Positions 60,720 through 64,000 of a stretch of DNA of 64,000 nucleotides are shown in pieces. The notes beneath the pieces were generated by a model. That model was not told where the DNA came from, ran no database searches, and was given only the letters and a program-made list of their open reading frames with translations. The DNA comes from Manis javanica (taxonomy: Eukaryota > Chordata > Mammalia > Pholidota > Manidae). The first letter of the stretch is position 1. Each line of letters opens with the position of its first letter. The position numbers and the translations under genes were made by a program. The stretch covers positions 39,514,501 through 39,578,500 of the forward strand of contig NC_133163.1 of NCBI RefSeq assembly GCF_040802235.1, in the 5' to 3' direction.

Positions 60720-61290
60720 CTTTTGCAAAGTAAGTTGGAAAACTGTATGAAGACTTTTAAAGATACTCATACTTTATACTTTTATTAATTACACTTCTAG
60801 AAACCTATTCTCAGGGTATAATATTATATAAAACATATAATATATAAATATACTAATCTAAAGCAAAAAAGCATATAATATGTAAATACACCAATCAAAT
60901 ATATAGAACCACAATGAACATGTTCAACAATAGGAAATGAGTCATTAAACTATGTACTGCATATCTAATGTAATCACTGAATAATATTGCAATGTTAAAG
61001 GTCTTTTACAAAAAGACAAACATTATGTGATTTCACTTATATAAGGTACCTAGAGTATTCACATTCACAGAGACAGAAAATAGGAACGTGTGGCTAGGGG
61101 TGGGACATGGGGGATGTCGAAGGAGGAATTATTGTTTAATGGGTATAGAGTTTCAGTTTGGGACAATGAAAATGTTCTGGACACAGATAATGATGATAGT
61201 TGCCCAACAATGTAAATGGACTTACTGTCACTGAATTATACACCTTAAAAATGAATTTTATGTTATGTATATTTTAACACAATAAAAAAG
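60720..61290 (+). mobile_element. Old L1 (ORF2 end and 3' UTR)
   Basis: The later part is a clear L1M-type 3' UTR: GATTTCACTTATATAAGGTA, TTTCAGTTTGGGACAATGAA, AATGTTCTGGACACAGATAA and ATACACCTTAAAAATGAATT, ending AACACAATAAAAAA. The part before 60950 is weaker. Confidence 0.7.
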
Positions 61291-61369
61291 CCCTCCAAGG
61301 TCTTTATAATAGTATAAGGGTGCTTGTTATACAATTTTAGCCTAAAAAAACAGCATACATGTTCTTCAA

Positions 61370-61912
61370 AAGATACTGTCAAAAGGATGAGAAGAGAATC
61401 AACTGGGAGAAAATATTTGCAAAAGACATATGTGATAAAGGACTGTATCCAAAATATACACATAGCTCTTAAAATTCAACAATAAGAAACCACACATTTA
61501 AAAATTGGGCCAAAATCTGAACAGATATCTCACCAAAGAAGAAATATAAATGGCAATTAAGCATATGAAAAAATGCTCAACATCATATGTCATTAGTCAA
61601 TTACAAGTTAAAACTGCAATAAGATATAATTGTGCACCTATTAGCATGTACAAAACCCAAAACACTGACAACACCAACTACTGATGAGGTTGTGGAGAAA
61701 TAGGAACTCTCACTGCTTATGGAATGCACAATGGTACAGCCACTGTGGAAGACAGCTGGCAGTTCCTTACAAAAACTAAAAGTGCTCTTACCATATGATC
61801 CAGCAACCAAACTCCTTGGTATTTTCCCAAAAGAGGTGAAAACTTACATCCACACAAAAACTGGAACATGGATGTTTATAGTAGCTTTATTCACGATTGC
61901 CCAAACTTAGTC
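61370..61912 (+). mobile_element. Old L1 ORF2 3' part
   Basis: Text such as TTTGCAAAAGACATATGTGA, AATATAAATGGCAATTAAGC and GTTGTGGAGAAATAGGAACT is L1 ORF2. The frame at 61719-61910 keeps the C-terminal signature (VQPLWKT, YDPATKLLGIFP, MFIVALFTIAQ). Confidence 0.8.
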
Positions 61913-61914
61913 CA

Positions 61915-62215
61915 ATTTCACTTTACATGTGGATATCCAGTTTTTCCAGGACCATTTCCTGAAGAGACTATCCTTTCCCCATTGAGTATTCTTGAATCCT
62001 TTGTCAAAATATTAGTTGACTGTATATGCATATGTGCTCTTGTGTTTCATTAGTTTCTGTGTCTGTTTTTATGCCAGTACTATACTGTTTTGATTGCTAT
62101 CTGTTTGTGGTATACTTCGAAATCAAGAAGTGTAATGCTTCCAGCTTTGCTCTTTCTCAAGGTTGCTTTGGTTGCTTGGGATCTTTTGTGGTTCCATGCA
62201 AATTTTAGAATTGGT
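61915..62215 (-). mobile_element. Old L1 ORF2 fragment, opposite strand
   Basis: Reverse complement of mid-ORF2: ATCCAGTTTTTCCAGGACCA, GAAGAGACTATCCTTTCCCC, ATGCCAGTACTATACTGTTT, AGCTTTGCTCTTTCTCAAGG. It abuts the + strand fragment at 61912. Confidence 0.8.
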
Positions 62216-62329
62216 CTTTATATTTAATATAACTTAATGTCCTTTTTTTTCTGTCCTACAGGTTGCTTTTTCACATTTTTTATTTTAAAAGCTGTGCAGA
62301 GGCTTTTTAGTTTGAGGCAGTCCTAGGAA

Positions 62330-62590
62330 GCCCCCATCCTTTTATGCGTTTTACCTCCCAGGATTCCACTAGCTTCTTAAGAGTGAAGAGCCAAGAAAAC
62401 CTTCCTGTTTCTGCTAATGGAGGGGGAAAAGCAACCATTTTGAAATACACCAAGAACAGTCTCCTTAACAAAGGACTGCTTAGCACAGAAAAGATTACCA
62501 GAGCTTTATATGAAGTGAAGGAAGAAAAATTACCCAACTCCAGCCTCGTCTAGACTTTCTCACCTAAAGTGACAAAATAAGATCACAGCC
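62330..62590 (+). repeat. Possible L1/HAL1-type 5' fragment
   Basis: A 69-codon frame (62344-62553) and text such as CAGAAAAGATTACCAGAGCT and GAAAAATTACCCAACTCCAG look like the 5' part of an old L1-related element. Tentative. Confidence 0.3.
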
Positions 62591-62739
62591 CAGGAACACA
62601 GTCCCACTAAAAGACTGACTTAATCATAGAATTATAGAGAGCTTCCCCTCCATCAGGGTTGGTGACATCAGCACCCTTCTTTCAGTAATTGATAGATCCA
62701 GCAGGCAGAGAATCGGTAAGGATATAGTTGAACTGAACA

Positions 62740-63010
62740 GCGCCCCCAATCCTCTTGATCTACTGTTGACATAAAGTACTTTATCCAACAGCAGCAGAAT
62801 ATACATTCTTCTCAAGTTCACATGGGACATTCATCAAAATTGACCACATTCTGAACCAGAAAATATGCCACAACAAACTTAAAAGAATAGAAATCAAAGA
62901 AAGTATGTTACTACATTGCTCAGATCACAACAGAATTGAACTAGAAGTGAAAAAAAGAAAGACAAGTGGAAAATTCCAAAATATTTGGAGTTGAGCAACA
63001 CACTACTAAA
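62740..63010 (+). mobile_element. Old L1 ORF2 fragment (endonuclease-linker region)
   Basis: ATACATTCTTCTCAAGTTCA, ATTGACCACATTCTGAACCA, GAAATCAAAGAAAGTATGTT and CAGATCACAACAGAATTGAA correspond to the end of the L1 endonuclease and what follows. Confidence 0.8.
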
Positions 63011-63039
63011 TAACATATGGGTCAAAGAAGAAGTCTTGA

Positions 63040-63160
63040 GGAATTAGCAGCTCTATTGTTTTGTCTTTCACATTTAGGTTTACAATCCATTTCAAATCAG
63101 CTTAGTATGGTGTGAAGCAGGGATCAAGTTTTGCCTTTTTCCATATGAATCTCTGTCAAA
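63040..63160 (-). mobile_element. Old L1 ORF2 fragment, opposite strand
   Basis: TTGTCTTTCACATTTAGGTT, ACAATCCATTTCAAATCAGC and ATGGTGTGAAGCAGGGATCA are the reverse complement of mid-ORF2. Confidence 0.7.
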
Positions 63161-63855
63161 CACATATAAGACAAGGTAAGACCAAGCCCGACTGATTCAG
63201 TCATAAAGATACAATGAACCACTTCTAGATTCAGGTAGATTATTACTACATAGACAGTAAAAGGCTGAGAACTTCCCTTGGTTGTCCCACACACCAAAAA
63301 GGACACCACCAAAACAAAAGAGGCTAGATGACTGCAGTGAGATTAGTGGGACACCACCTTATAGAGCCAGTTCTAAACTGCAGCTAAGTGATTTATAGTC
63401 TGTAGCATTATTCTGAGGGGAATGGGGCAGAAAGCCTTGAACTTCATCAGAACCCAAGAGGCAATAAAAAGCTATCTCATAATAGCCTCTCAGGGAGAGA
63501 TAAGGAAGCAAATGGGAAATGGCACTGGAGCAGCTCCTCACAAGTCTCTTATACTCTCATGTCTGAGAGAATCACAAGGTCTCCAAGGTGTCCTGGAGTA
63601 GCTGTTTCTCTATAATTTCTAATTGATGCATTTCTATCAAAAAGACCATCCTTTCCCCCACTGCACTAAAGTGGTAATAAATGCTTATTGATTTCATTGA
63701 TTGATTAAAGTGGCAAATTTGAAAAAGTTAGGATTAAAATACCATCTAAATATTTAAGATCCATATTAGATGCTCTTTTTTTTAAGGAGGCATACTGATC
63801 TTTGGGCAACAAGCATGATCTATGGAATCACACTGGAAAACTGGCCATATCAGTT
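63161..63855. other. Intergenic DNA, nothing recognised
   Basis: No supported gene or repeat. Confidence 0.35.
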
Positions 63856-63859
63856 AAAG

Positions 63860-64000
63860 CTGAATATTCACATAAGTTATGAACCAGCAATTCTTTTCCC
63901 TAACAGAAATGAATATATACATTCAATAAAAATAGGTACTAGAATGTTCACAGCAGCTCTATTCATAATAGCCCTCAACTGGAGACTCCCCAAATGTCCA
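63860..64000 (+). mobile_element. Old L1 ORF2 C-terminal fragment, runs off window
   Basis: AACCAGCAATTCTTTTCCCT, AGAATGTTCACAGCAGCTCT and TTCATAATAGCCCTCAACTG, then CCCCAAATGTCCA at the window edge, are the L1 ORF2 C-terminal coding region. Confidence 0.75.

Overview
This is nuclear DNA from a placental mammal. The anchor gene is SIX1, complete in two exons on the + strand (coding 2185-2744 and 4785-5079, 284 residues). The rest of the window is the gene-poor downstream side of SIX1. I found no second protein-coding host gene and no structural RNA gene. The species cannot be fixed from sequence alone. There are no Alu, rodent B1/B2, carnivore tRNA-Lys or ruminant SINEs, only old MIR/L2 debris plus young L1. 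From memory, L1 copies ending in the GAGAGGGCATCTCTC-type sequence seen here are abundant in pangolin assemblies, so I lean to Manis, but this is unverified.

Layout. 1-1580: 5' flank with a truncated L1, a cluster of GATA motifs and a (CA)n tract. 1580-3980: CpG island holding the SIX1 promoter, exon 1 and early intron. 4785-6600: exon 2 and probable 3' UTR. 6600-13720: non-repetitive DNA with conserved-looking blocks and two further CpG islands (8.0-9.3 and 12.6-13.7 kb), probably SIX1 regulatory landscape. 13.8-19.4 kb: AT-rich unique DNA. 19391-28279 and 42557-50318: two nearly identical, full-length minus-strand L1 insertions, each with its own 14-bp target-site duplication. Between and after them lie L2, MIR, old L1 pieces and two solo retroviral LTRs.

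The main discovery candidate is the structure of these two L1s. After a normal L1 3' UTR and an A-tract, each continues for about 1.8 kb into retrovirus-derived DNA: an integrase C-terminus-like remnant, an envelope transmembrane-subunit remnant, a polypurine tract and a U3-R LTR segment. The poly(A) signal of that LTR now ends the L1. A third L1 fragment in the window (221-371) stops at the ordinary L1 3' end, so the extension can be seen directly. The arrangement parallels the SINE-R tail of hominoid SVA elements, but on a full-length LINE. Both copies also share ORF1 and ORF2 frame breaks, an 11-residue duplication in the ORF1 coiled coil, and a 5' UTR built from roughly 210-bp monomers (about six in copy 1, about one in copy 2).
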